From Xenophilus sp. AP218F (lineage in GTDB: Bacteria > Pseudomonadota > Gammaproteobacteria > Burkholderiales > Chromobacteriaceae), in assembly GCA_002213445.1 (NCBI GenBank), contig NJIE01000017.1:62001-126000 (forward strand): DNA of 64,000 nucleotides. The letters are read 5' to 3'. The notes under the pieces were generated by a model. That model made no database searches, was not told the origin of the DNA, and was given only the letters and a program-made list of their open reading frames with translations. Both the position numbers and the translations under genes were made by a program. Of the stretch, positions 36,087-45,120 are shown piece after piece; the stretch's first letter is position 1; every line of letters starts with the position of its first letter.

Positions 36087-38273
36087 TCAGGAGCGCAGCC
36101 CGGCCTTGTGGTCGGCGTAGGTGTTGAGCGATACCACGCGGGTCTTGCCGATGCGGTGGCGGTAGATTTCGCGCAGGTAGCAGATCGCTTTCTGGACGTG
36201 TTCCCGATTCAGGCGGATGTCGTTGATCGAGACGAACTTCTGGTTGTCGCGGATCAGCTCGCGGTATTTCTTTTCGTACATCGGTTTGATCGCGAACCAG
36301 TTGGTGTCGAGGATCTTGGCCGGGTTCTCGAATTCGTCGAGCAGGGTTTCCAGCGACTTGGGGTCGAAGCTGTCGGCGGTGATCAGCTCCAGCAGCGCGT
36401 TGTCCAGGCTGTCTTCGTAGCGATAGCTGCCGCGGGCGAAGCAGCGCTTGATGTAGGACACGATCAGCGTCAGGAAGTCGTCGCTCAGGCAGGGGCTCTT
36501 GGCTACCAGCGTGGTCAGCGACAGGTTGGCCGACGCGCCGATCACCAGCGCGTAGCGTTTCAGCGTGGTGCCGGGGAACAGGCCGTTCAGGTGTCGCTTG
36601 AGGCGGTTCAGGTCCATGTAGGACAGCTTGTAGCCCTTGGGCAGCGACAGGATGGCCACCACCGACGAGCAGTTCTTGAAGAAGAACAGTTCGTTGAGCT
36701 TTTCCGGGGCGTAGCCGGACTGCTTGAACTCGGCCAGCGCCGCGCGGTAGCGGGTGGATTCGATAGGCAGCAGGCTGATGCCTTCGATGGCCTGCGTCTG
36801 CTGGTTGAAGTGCGGCAGGTCGATGGAGCGGAAGAACAGGTCGTCGATGTCCAGCTTGTTGCTGAAGCCGCTGGCGCCCAAGGGGTCGGTGACCACCGAT
36901 TCGGCGTAGGCGATGGCCACCGGGCCGGCCAGGCTCATGAACAGGTCGTTGGCGTCCAGGCGTATGGTTTCGCCCATGTCGATGCCGGCGCGCAGGAAGT
37001 AGTTTTCGTCGTAGTCGGTGGTGACGGCCTGCGCGGTCAGGATGTTGAAGATCTGCTGCGAGATGTACTGGTTGGCGTGGCGCTCCATGGCGTTGACGTC
37101 CAGGTCTTCGATGCTGCCGGCGTCGTTTTCCTCGGCGTAGCGCATGATGTCGTTGGAGATCAGCATCATCGCGTTCCACGGGCGGATGCGGCGCATCACG
37201 CTTTCCACGCCGGTTTCCTCGCTCTCGAAGTTGTAGGAGAAGTCCCACTCTTCGGACAGGTATTTGCACAGCAGGCGGCCGGCGTTGATGTGCAGCGCTT
37301 CGGAGCCCTCGGCGTGCTGGCCGGTGATGTTGGGCAGAATGCAGATGCCGCTGGTGAAGATGGGCTCGAACACGAAACCGTAGTCGTCGGCTTCGCCGTT
37401 GCCGTCGCCGCGGGTTTCGAAGGTCTTGCTCATGTAGGCGTACTGCTGGGCGAGGCCGAATTCCGAAGCCATGCCCGAGCCGGTGCCGCCGCCGGCGCTG
37501 AAGATGTAGAAGTACAGACGCGACTGGTTGGCCTTGATGCCGCAGGAATCGATCAGATAGGAGTGGATCATCTTCCAGTCGCTGTCGGAGAAGCTGACCG
37601 TATCCTTGTTGAGGATGATCTTGGCCAGGTACTGCCCGAGGATGGGGGCGTTGCCGGCGCCGCCGGCGTGCACCTCGGACAGGTCCATGATCTTCATCTT
37701 GTTGTATTCGTGCATGAAGTCGCTTTGCTCGCCGCGGCGCGAGAAGCGGATGCGGCCCCTGATGTCCTTGTCGAGGTCGCCCAGCATGACCATGGGCTCG
37801 ATCAGGAAGGCCGGCTTGGTTTCCTTGTGCGGCAGCAGCAGGTTGCGCTTGATCCAGCGGCCCGGACGGAACTCCTGCTCGGACGCGCTCTTTTCCTCGT
37901 TGCTGAATTCGTTGAGGTAGAACTTGCGGGCGTTGTAGACCAGCATCGCCACGTCCAGCGCGATATTGGAGCCGCAGCGGCCGAGGCCGATCAGGCATAC
38001 CGAGGGGAAGGGGCGTTCGTTGACGGTGACGTTGTCGTCGCCGCCGCGGGCGAAGGCGTTTTTCCGCAGGGTTTCCAGCTGCTGCAGGATGCGGTTGGTA
38101 TCGCGCTCGATGAAGTACTGGTAGCGGTTGAGACTGGCTGCGCCGCGCGGCTCGGCGACGGCGTTGCCGCGCAGCGTTGCGGGAGCGGCAGGCGTCGCCG
38201 GAGGGTCGAGATCGACGTGCTCTTCGGAGGACGGCTCGGGGGCGGACTGGTCGTACATAGATTGCATGATCAT
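36087..38273 (-). CDS. Tubulin/FtsZ-superfamily GTPase-like protein (Tubulin_2-like), 728 residues
   Basis: This is not FtsZ, but the tubulin nucleotide-binding order is readable. T1-like LIGLGRCGSNIALDVA is at 94-109, the tubulin signature AGGGTGSG at 260-267, and a T6-like LISNDIM at 371-377. A T7-like IRLDANDLF at 437-445 keeps the DxxD spacing (D440, D443) of the catalytic loop, with Arg where FtsZ has Asn. The 90-residue N-terminal tail is low-complexity, and a roughly 280-residue C-terminal region follows the GTPase core. No signal peptide or membrane segment. Monocistronic, GC-typical, with its own terminator. Function unknown: a cytoskeletal, membrane-remodelling or defence role are all open. 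Confidence 0.75.
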   Translation of the reverse strand: MIMQSMYDQSAPEPSSEEHVDLDPPATPAAPATLRGNAVAEPRGAASLNRYQYFIERDTNRILQQLETLRKNAFARGGDDNVTVNERPFPSVCLIGLGRCGSNIALDVAMLVYNARKFYLNEFSNEEKSASEQEFRPGRWIKRNLLLPHKETKPAFLIEPMVMLGDLDKDIRGRIRFSRRGEQSDFMHEYNKMKIMDLSEVHAGGAGNAPILGQYLAKIILNKDTVSFSDSDWKMIHSYLIDSCGIKANQSRLYFYIFSAGGGTGSGMASEFGLAQQYAYMSKTFETRGDGNGEADDYGFVFEPIFTSGICILPNITGQHAEGSEALHINAGRLLCKYLSEEWDFSYNFESEETGVESVMRRIRPWNAMMLISNDIMRYAEENDAGSIEDLDVNAMERHANQYISQQIFNILTAQAVTTDYDENYFLRAGIDMGETIRLDANDLFMSLAGPVAIAYAESVVTDPLGASGFSNKLDIDDLFFRSIDLPHFNQQTQAIEGISLLPIESTRYRAALAEFKQSGYAPEKLNELFFFKNCSSVVAILSLPKGYKLSYMDLNRLKRHLNGLFPGTTLKRYALVIGASANLSLTTLVAKSPCLSDDFLTLIVSYIKRCFARGSYRYEDSLDNALLELITADSFDPKSLETLLDEFENPAKILDTNWFAIKPMYEKKYRELIRDNQKFVSINDIRLNREHVQKAICYLREIYRHRIGKTRVVSLNTYADHKAGLRS

Positions 38274-39224
38274 CCATTCATGAGGCTGAGGGGTTGACCC
38301 AAAACCGGGCGTAGAGGCCGGTGAACCGGCGCCATCGATGCGCGATTCGCCGACGAGCCGGCGCCGTGATTATTCACATGTATTGTCCGGCCCATTGCAG
38401 CTTTTTTCCACTAAATTCTTGCGCGGTCCGTCCGGGGATGGCTTGTTTTTTCGATTCTCCCGCCTTCGCGCGCGCTTTTCCCGGCCATACAAATTGAATA
38501 TAGGAGACGGCCGCGGCGGCTTGTAGTACGGAACGCGGCCGGCCGGGCTGCCGGCTTCCTTTGAGCGGCGTGTTCCTCCGTCTGTTTTCCAGCGCGGCGG
38601 AAGTCCCTGATTCCGTTCCGGCTTGCCGGCGGCGGGGCAGGGAGCCACGACAGGCTGTTAGTCCTTAACGCAGCGCGGCTTTTCGTGATGACAGGCGGGC
38701 GGCATTGGACCGCGGCCTTGCTCCGCCGGCGCGGCGGCAGGCCTGAGATGCGCGGGAGGGCTGGCGACGAGGAGGGCGCGACGTGTTGCGGCGCGGGAGC
38801 GGCGCTTCGGCCAAGGGTAAAGATATGTAACAAATTGTAACCAGCATCGACATGCAAAAAGAATAATGACAATGTCCTAAGTGGTTGATTGCCTACCGGT
38901 TTCTTTGCGATTTGGTGTTGATTTGCCGCAAGGCGATTTTCCGTTTTGGCGAAAGAGAGACAGATTTTTGCGACGGCGGACTTGAAAAAAGGCGGCAAAG
39001 CCTTTTAAATGGCCCGCCATTACCGGGCGGGGCGGCGATGATACCTCAGAACCGTATGCGCGTGTTCGCGCGCACGCGCCTCGCGCCGCAGGACTTCGCA
39101 CGATGACGCGGCGGCCGCACCCGGCCGCGCGCTTCCATTTTGCTGCAAACGACATCTGCTTCGCAGGCGCTTCCGGGGGGAAGGCCTGCGAAACTCCGGA
39201 ATTACCAACCTGTAAAGTCGCAAG
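38274..39224. other. 951-bp gene-free divergent region between the tubulin-like gene and cyoA
   Basis: No credible coding frame; the 195-residue - strand opening at 38411-38998 is low-complexity Arg/Pro/Ser and lacks a ribosome site. AT-rich patches occur at about 38380-38420 and 38815-38890, where promoters of the two divergent units could lie. Much of the rest is GC-rich and irregular. An untranslated RNA is possible but no conserved family was recognised. Confidence 0.5.
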
Positions 39225-40166
39225 ATGAAGAACCATAGACCCTCCCGCTGGATGTGGGGGCTCGCTCCGGTGGTGCTCGGCCTGCTTTCGGGATGCCAAG
39301 GCGGCATTCTCGATCCGAAGGGCCATATCGCCGCCGAGCAGAAGTCCCTGATCATCACGGCCACCGCGCTGATGCTGTTGGTGGTGATCCCCGTTATCGT
39401 GATGACCCTGGTGTTCGCCTGGAAGTACCGCGCCAGCAACACCAAGTCCACCTACCTGCCCAAATGGGCCCACTCGACCAAGATCGAGCTGGTGGTGTGG
39501 CTGATTCCCTGCGTCATCATCGCCTTCCTCGCCACCATTACCTGGAAGACCACCCACGAGCTGGACCCGTATCGTCCGCTGGAGTCGGACAAGAAGCCGA
39601 TCCAGGTGCAGGTGGTGGCGCTGGACTGGAAGTGGCTGTTCATCTATCCGGAGCTGAATATCGCCAGCGTCAACGAACTGGCGTTCCCGACCAATGTGCC
39701 GGTGAACTTCAAGATCACTTCCGACGCGGCGATGAACTCCTTCTTCATCCCGCAACTGGGCGGCCAGATCTATGCGATGGCCGGCATGCAGACGCAATTG
39801 CACCTGATCGCCAACGAGCCGGGCACTTACAAGGGTTTCTCCGCCAACTACAGCGGCGCGGGTTTCTCCGGCATGAAGTTCAACGCCATCGCCGCCAAGA
39901 CCCCGGCCGAGTTCGACGCCTGGGTGGCCAAGGTGCGCGCCAGCGGCCAGACCCTGTCGCCGGAAGCGTACCTGCAACTGCTCAAGCGCAGCGAAAAGCA
40001 CCCGGTCACGTACTACGCGTCCAGCACGCCGTACCTGTTCCAGGCTGTTCTGCACAAATACATGGCCAGCCGTCCGTCGCTGGCTGATAGCGACGACGCC
40101 ATCAAGCTGGCCAAGATGACGCAAGAGCTGTGCGCGGCCATCACCCCGCCGGTTGTCAAGGAGTAA
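39225..40166 (+). CDS. cyoA: Cytochrome bo3 ubiquinol oxidase subunit II
   Basis: The 313-residue protein has a lipoprotein-type signal (LGLLSGC, C25) and two membrane segments (about 42-65 and 85-105), then a periplasmic cupredoxin domain. It keeps the WLFIYPELNIASVNELAFPTNVPV and FFIPQLGGQIYAMAGMQ parts but lacks CuA ligands, as expected for a quinol oxidase. The first gene of cyoABCDE. Confidence 0.95.
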   Translation: MKNHRPSRWMWGLAPVVLGLLSGCQGGILDPKGHIAAEQKSLIITATALMLLVVIPVIVMTLVFAWKYRASNTKSTYLPKWAHSTKIELVVWLIPCVIIAFLATITWKTTHELDPYRPLESDKKPIQVQVVALDWKWLFIYPELNIASVNELAFPTNVPVNFKITSDAAMNSFFIPQLGGQIYAMAGMQTQLHLIANEPGTYKGFSANYSGAGFSGMKFNAIAAKTPAEFDAWVAKVRASGQTLSPEAYLQLLKRSEKHPVTYYASSTPYLFQAVLHKYMASRPSLADSDDAIKLAKMTQELCAAITPPVVKE

Positions 40167-40172
40167 CGATAG

Positions 40173-42212
40173 ATGTTAGGCAAACTCACTCTGGACGCCA
40201 TCCCGTTCCATGAGCCCATCGTAATGGGGGCGCTGGGCGGCGCCGGCCTGGTTGGGCTGATGCTGATGGCGTTGATCACCAAGTTCGGCAAGTGGGGCTA
40301 TCTCTGGAAGGAGTGGCTCACTTCGGTCGATCACAAGAAGATCGGCGTGATGTACATCATCGTCGCCATGATCATGCTGCTGCGCGGCTTCGCCGACGCG
40401 CTGATGATGCGCGCGCAGCTGGCCATCGCCACCGGCGGCAGCCACGGCGTGCTGCCGCCCGATCACTACGATCAGATCTTCACCGCCCACGGCGTGATCA
40501 TGATCATCTTCATGGCCATGCCGTTCATGACCGGCCTGATGAACATCGTGGTGCCGCTGCAGATCGGCGCGCGCGACGTGGCCTTCCCCTTCCTGAACTC
40601 CCTCAGCCTGTGGCTGCTGGTGGCCGCGGCCATTCTGGTCAACCTGTCTCTGGGCGTGGGCAATTTCGCCCGCACCGGCTGGGTGGCCTATCCGCCATTG
40701 TCGGAGCTGGGGTTCAGTCCTGACGTGGGGGTGGATTACTACATCTGGGCCTTGCAGCTGTCAGGCTTAGGGACGACGCTGACGGCCATCAACTTCCTGG
40801 TGACCGTGATCAAGATGCGCGCCCCCGGCATGAAGCTGATGGACATGCCGATCTTCACCTGGACCTGCACCTGGGCCAACGTGCTGATCGCCACCTCTTT
40901 CCCGATCCTGACCGGCGCGCTGGCGATGCTGACGCTGGACCGCTACCTGGACTTCCACTTCTTCACGGCGGAAGCGGGCGGCAACGCCATGATGTACCTG
41001 AACCTGTTCTGGGCCTGGGGCCACCCCGAGGTGTACATCCTGGTGCTGCCGGCGTTCGGCATCTTCTCCGAAGTGGTATCCACTTTCACCGGCAAGCGCC
41101 TGTTCGGCCACAAGTCCATGATCTACGCCAGCGGCGCGATCTCCATTCTGGGCTTCATGGTCTGGCTGCACCACTTCTTCACCATGGGTTCGGGCGCCAG
41201 CGTCAACGCCTTCTTCGGCATCGCGACCATGATCATCTCGATCCCGACCGGCGTGAAGCTGTTCAACTGGCTGTTCACCATCTACCGCGGCCGTCTGCGC
41301 TTTGAAAACCCCATCCTGTGGACGCTGGGTTTCATGGTGACCTTCTCCATCGGCGGCATGACCGGCGTGCTGCTGGCGGTGCCGGGCGCGGACTTCGTGC
41401 TGCACAACAGCCTGTTCCTGATCGCCCACTTCCACAACACCATCATCGGCGGCGCGGTGTTCGGCTACCTGGCGGGTTTCGCCTTCTGGTTCCCGAAAGT
41501 GTTCGGCTTCAAGCTGGAGCCCAAGCTGGGCAAGGCCGCGTTCTGGTTCTGGCAGATCGGCTTCATGTTCGCCTTCATCCCGCTGTACGTGCTGGGCTTC
41601 ATGGGCATGACCCGTCGCCTGAACTACACCACCAACCCGGAATTCGAGCCGTGGCTGAACCTGGCGCTGTTCGGCGCGCTGCTGATCGCCTGCGGCATCG
41701 CCTGCCAGCTGGCGCAGATCGCGGTGAGCGTGATGAAGCGCCACGAGCTGAAGGACGAAACCGGCGATCCGTGGAACGGCCACACTCTGGAGTGGTCCAC
41801 CTCGTCTCCGGCGCCGTTCTACAACTTCGCCAAGCTGCCGCAAGTGCATGACATCGACGCCTTCACCGACATGAAGGAAAAGGGCGTGGCCTACGCGGTG
41901 CCGAAGTCTTACGAGCCCATCCACATGCCGAAGAACACCGCCCACGGCGTCTACATCGGCGGCTTCTCCACCTTGCTGGGCTTCGCGATGATCTGGCACA
42001 TCTGGTGGCTGGCGCTGCTGAGCCTGGTCGGCATCTTCGCCTGCATGCTGGCCCGCGCCTACGACGGCGACAAGGACTACTACGTGCAGCCGGAAGAAGT
42101 GGCCGCCATCGAGCGCGCGCGTTTCGCCAAGATGGGCGTCCGCGCCGACGACGCCGCCGCTGAGAACGCCGCCCCGTCCGGCCGCGCCCCTCGCCCGGCT
42201 ACTACCGCCTAA
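40173..42212 (+). CDS. cyoB: Cytochrome bo3 ubiquinol oxidase subunit I
   Basis: A 679-residue haem-copper oxidase catalytic subunit with 14-15 membrane segments. The low-spin haem ligand is in TAHGVIM, the CuB His-Tyr pair in [12 protein letters not shown], two CuB histidines in [10 protein letters not shown], and the haem o3 and b ligands in [12 protein letters not shown]. It reduces O2 to water and pumps protons. It starts 7 bases after cyoA. Confidence 0.96.
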   Translation: MLGKLTLDAIPFHEPIVMGALGGAGLVGLMLMALITKFGKWGYLWKEWLTSVDHKKIGVMYIIVAMIMLLRGFADALMMRAQLAIATGGSHGVLPPDHYDQIFTAHGVIMIIFMAMPFMTGLMNIVVPLQIGARDVAFPFLNSLSLWLLVAAAILVNLSLGVGNFARTGWVAYPPLSELGFSPDVGVDYYIWALQLSGLGTTLTAINFLVTVIKMRAPGMKLMDMPIFTWTCTWANVLIATSFPILTGALAMLTLDRYLDFHFFTAEAGGNAMMYLNLFWAWGHPEVYILVLPAFGIFSEVVSTFTGKRLFGHKSMIYASGAISILGFMVWLHHFFTMGSGASVNAFFGIATMIISIPTGVKLFNWLFTIYRGRLRFENPILWTLGFMVTFSIGGMTGVLLAVPGADFVLHNSLFLIAHFHNTIIGGAVFGYLAGFAFWFPKVFGFKLEPKLGKAAFWFWQIGFMFAFIPLYVLGFMGMTRRLNYTTNPEFEPWLNLALFGALLIACGIACQLAQIAVSVMKRHELKDETGDPWNGHTLEWSTSSPAPFYNFAKLPQVHDIDAFTDMKEKGVAYAVPKSYEPIHMPKNTAHGVYIGGFSTLLGFAMIWHIWWLALLSLVGIFACMLARAYDGDKDYYVQPEEVAAIERARFAKMGVRADDAAAENAAPSGRAPRPATTA

Positions 42213-42226
42213 AGGTTGGAATACTG

Positions 42227-42838
42227 ATGAGTACTTATGTAAATCAAGCGCACGGCGCGCACGACGACCATGAGCACCACGACGGCGACTCGCAGACCGT
42301 CCTGGGCTTCTGGTTCTACCTGATGACCGACTGCATCCTGTTCGCCACGGCGTTCGCCACCTACGCGGTGCTGTTCCGCAACGTGGCCGCCGGGGTGTCG
42401 GGCAAGGAAATCTTCGATCTGCAATACGTGCTGCTGGAAACCGGCGCGCTGCTGCTGTCGTCGATCACCTACGGCTTCGCGATGATCGCCGGCCACAAGG
42501 GCAACAAGTCGGCGGCGCTGGGCTGGCTGGGCATGACCTTCCTGTTCGGCCTCGCCTTCATGGCGATGGAAATCAACGAATTCCATCACCTGATCGCCGA
42601 AGGCCACGGCCCCAACGTCAGCGCCTTCCTGTCGGCCTTCTTCGGCCTGGTGGGCCTGCACGGCCTGCACGTGACCGCCGGCCTGGTGTGGATGGCGGTG
42701 ATGATGATCGAAGTGGCCCGCCGCGGCCTCGGCAAGCAGACCATGACGCGCCTGACCTGCCTGTCGCTGTTCTGGCACTTCCTCGACATCGTCTGGATTT
42801 GCGTGTTCACCGTCGTTTACCTGAAAGGAGCCATGTGA
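42227..42838 (+). CDS. cyoC: Cytochrome bo3 ubiquinol oxidase subunit III
   Basis: A 203-residue membrane protein with five hydrophobic segments. [26 protein letters not shown] near the start and [12 protein letters not shown] are typical of CyoC. It stabilises the oxidase core. Its stop overlaps the cyoD start by one base. Confidence 0.95.
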   Translation: MSTYVNQAHGAHDDHEHHDGDSQTVLGFWFYLMTDCILFATAFATYAVLFRNVAAGVSGKEIFDLQYVLLETGALLLSSITYGFAMIAGHKGNKSAALGWLGMTFLFGLAFMAMEINEFHHLIAEGHGPNVSAFLSAFFGLVGLHGLHVTAGLVWMAVMMIEVARRGLGKQTMTRLTCLSLFWHFLDIVWICVFTVVYLKGAM

Positions 42839-43158
42839 TGAGCCATGCGCATGAGCAAGCCAATCACGGCAGCGTCAAGAGCTATCTCGTCGGCTTCGCG
42901 CTGTCGGTGATCCTCACCGCCATTCCGTTCTGGATGGTGATGAGCGGGGCGCTGACCAAGCAGGCCACCTTCTTCGGCATCTTCGCCTTCGCCGTCGCTC
43001 AGATCCTGGTGCACCTGAAGTATTTCCTGCACCTGGACTTCAGCAAGGAAGGCAAGCTCAACAGCCTGTCCTTCCTGTTCACCGGCCTGGTGATCGTGCT
43101 GCTGGTCGGCCTGTCGGTGTGGATCATCTACAGCGCCGACGCGCTGATGATGCGCTAA
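42838..43158 (+). CDS. cyoD: Cytochrome bo3 ubiquinol oxidase subunit IV
   Basis: A 106-residue protein with three membrane segments. The family segment [16 protein letters not shown] is present. It assists assembly of the copper centre region of subunit I. ATG 42838 shares its first base with the cyoC stop. Confidence 0.94.
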   Translation: MSHAHEQANHGSVKSYLVGFALSVILTAIPFWMVMSGALTKQATFFGIFAFAVAQILVHLKYFLHLDFSKEGKLNSLSFLFTGLVIVLLVGLSVWIIYSADALMMR

Positions 43159-43169
43159 GAGAGGCCGCC

Positions 43170-44057
43170 TTGAAGCTCAAGCGCTATTTGCTGGTCACCA
43201 AGCCCGGCATCATTTTCGGCAACCTGATCTCGGCCATCGGCGGTTTTCTGCTGGCGGCGCAGGGCAGGGTGGACTGGGCGTTGTTGCTGGCGACGGTGAC
43301 GGGCCTGTCGCTGGTGGTGGCCTCCGGCTGCGCGATCAACAACTGCATCGACCAGGACATCGACGCCAAGATGGCCCGCACCCGCAAACGGGTGCTGGTC
43401 ACCGGCGCGATGACCACCAAGGCCGCGCTGGCGCACGGCGTGGTGCTGGGCGTGGCCGGCTTCTCGCTGCTGTGGTTCTGCACCAATCCGCTGGCGACCG
43501 CCTGCGTGCTGGCCGGCTTCGTGATTTATGTCGGCGTCTACAGCCTGCACATGAAGCGCAACTCGGTTTACGGCACGCTGGTGGGCAGCCTGTCCGGCGC
43601 GGTGCCGCCGGTGGCCGGCTATTGCGCCGTCACTGGCAGCTTCGACATGGGCGCGGCCATCCTGCTCCTGATGTTCAGCCTGTGGCAGATGCCGCATTCC
43701 TTCGCCATCGCCATCTTCCGCCTGCAGGATTACCAGGCGGCCGGCATCCCGGTGTTGCCGGCGGTGAAGGGCATCTCCAAGGCCAAGCAGCAGATCGTGC
43801 TCTACATCCTGGCCTTCGCCGCGGCGACGGTGATGCTGGCGCTCGGCGGTTACGTCGGCTACGGCTATCTGGCGGTGGCCTGCGCCACCAGCCTGTGGTG
43901 GCTGAAGATGGCGCTGTCCGGCTACAAGCAGGACGTGGACGATCGCGTTTGGGCGCGGCAGATGTTCGTGTTCTCCATCGTCACCATCACCGCCTTGAGC
44001 GTGATGATGGCGGTGGACTTCCAGACGCCCGCCAGCGTCGCGGCGCTGACGGTCTGA
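43170..44057 (+). CDS. cyoE: Protohaem IX farnesyltransferase (haem O synthase)
   Basis: The 295-residue UbiA-family prenyltransferase has seven to nine membrane segments. It converts haem b to haem o for the oxidase. The prenyl-diphosphate/Mg motif [12 protein letters not shown] (around residue 65) and [24 protein letters not shown] are characteristic. The start is assigned to TTG 43170, after AGAGAGG and matching the homologue start [13 protein letters not shown]; an ATG-like opening at 43119 would overlap cyoD. Confidence 0.93.
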   Translation: MKLKRYLLVTKPGIIFGNLISAIGGFLLAAQGRVDWALLLATVTGLSLVVASGCAINNCIDQDIDAKMARTRKRVLVTGAMTTKAALAHGVVLGVAGFSLLWFCTNPLATACVLAGFVIYVGVYSLHMKRNSVYGTLVGSLSGAVPPVAGYCAVTGSFDMGAAILLLMFSLWQMPHSFAIAIFRLQDYQAAGIPVLPAVKGISKAKQQIVLYILAFAAATVMLALGGYVGYGYLAVACATSLWWLKMALSGYKQDVDDRVWARQMFVFSIVTITALSVMMAVDFQTPASVAALTV

Positions 44058-44077
44058 CCGCTTTCGCCTCTCATCAA

Positions 44078-44104
44078 CCCCGGCCTCGCGCCGGGGTTTT
44101 TTGC
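44078..44104 (+). terminator. Terminator of the cyo operon
   Basis: CCCCGGC pairs with GCCGGGG around CTCGC, followed by six T. It stands between convergent cyoE and the - strand deacylase. Confidence 0.92.
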
Positions 44105-44127
44105 GTCGGGCGAACGATGCCGACAGG

Positions 44128-45120
44128 CTATGCGAGCGCGCCGCCCATCGCTTGCAAGCGGTCCGATGGCCGGGCGAGGTAGAACCACTCCTGTCCGGCC
44201 TGGGCCTTGGGGTTGGGGAACACGATGCGGGCATCGGCGGGCGCGCATACCGCCGCGCCGTCGGCGCGCTGGCCGATCCGCTCGCCCTTGGCCACCGCGT
44301 CGAAGCTGACCCAGTCGCGGGCGAAACGGTCGGCGTCGTCTTGCTTGTCCACCACCTCGTACAGGCTCCACAGCGTCAGCGGCCGCGGGGCGGGATCGGG
44401 GGCGGCGATCATGCCCAGATGAGCCAGCGTGTTGACGATGGCGCGATAGGCCACGTCCGGCGCGGCCGGGTCGGCGTGCTGGCCGCACTCCAGCGTCAAG
44501 GCCCAGCCGCCCTGGCTGCGCATGTATTCGGTGGTGCCCACGCCGTAGCGGGCGTCGGCGTTCAGCGCCTGTTGGCGCGCGCCGCCCACCGGCGCTTGCC
44601 GGCGGCGCGCCACGCCCAGCGCGTAAGTGGCCAGCCAGCCGTCCACCGCGCGCGCCACGCCCAGCCTTCGCGCCAGCGCCTCTTCGCGCGCGGCGTGGGC
44701 GAAGGGCTCCAGCGCGCCGTCGTTGTCGCGCGGGCCGAGAAAGACGAAGGGTTGGCCCGGCGACTGGAAGGAGTGCAGGTCGAGCAGGACCTCGTGTTCG
44801 GCCAATAGCGGGCACAGCCAGTTGGCGACATGGTCTTCGTAGTCTTGCGGCGAATCGGTCGGCGCGAGGTTGCGGTTCAGATTGCGCTCGGCGCCGCGCT
44901 GGCCCAGCTGGTAGGCAAGCGGGTTGACCACCGGCGCCAGCGTCAGGCGGCCGGCGACAAGCCGCAGCGCGCCTTGTTCCAGCTGCGCCATGACCCGGCG
45001 GATGGCGACCGCGCCGCAGGTTTCGTTGCCGTGCACCGCGCCGGTGACGATCAAGCGCGGACCGTCCGTCAGCGCCTGGTAGCGATGGCTGCTGAAGCTG
45101 GCGGGCCAGGCGGGATTCAT
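44128..45120 (-). CDS. Succinylglutamate desuccinylase/aspartoacylase-family (M14-like) zinc hydrolase
   Basis: A 330-residue zinc enzyme. Predicted ligands are H30 and E33 in GAVHGNET and H116 in LLDLHSFQS; ERNLNRN is a further AstE/ASPA signature. It probably cleaves an N-acyl or peptide-like bond. No other ast genes are nearby, so arginine catabolism is not supported; the linked peptide-binding protein and divergent D-Ala-D-Ala dipeptidase suggest work on peptides or cell-wall fragments. ATG 45120 overlaps the preceding stop; ATG 45129 is an alternative. Confidence 0.8.
   Translation of the reverse strand: MNPAWPASFSSHRYQALTDGPRLIVTGAVHGNETCGAVAIRRVMAQLEQGALRLVAGRLTLAPVVNPLAYQLGQRGAERNLNRNLAPTDSPQDYEDHVANWLCPLLAEHEVLLDLHSFQSPGQPFVFLGPRDNDGALEPFAHAAREEALARRLGVARAVDGWLATYALGVARRRQAPVGGARQQALNADARYGVGTTEYMRSQGGWALTLECGQHADPAAPDVAYRAIVNTLAHLGMIAAPDPAPRPLTLWSLYEVVDKQDDADRFARDWVSFDAVAKGERIGQRADGAAVCAPADARIVFPNPKAQAGQEWFYLARPSDRLQAMGGALA

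Noticed and set aside
35853-38297. 814-residue + strand frame opposite the tubulin-like gene
   Set aside because: It is an antisense shadow produced by GC-rich codon bias; the - strand product has clear family motifs and a terminator, and this frame has none.
38411-38998. 195-residue - strand frame between the tubulin-like gene and cyoA
   Set aside because: Low-complexity composition, no ribosome site and no recognisable domain.
44128-45120. Assignment as astE of the arginine succinyltransferase pathway
   Set aside because: No astA, astB, astC or astD gene is nearby, and the partners are a peptide-binding protein and a dipeptidase, so only the broader family is claimed.
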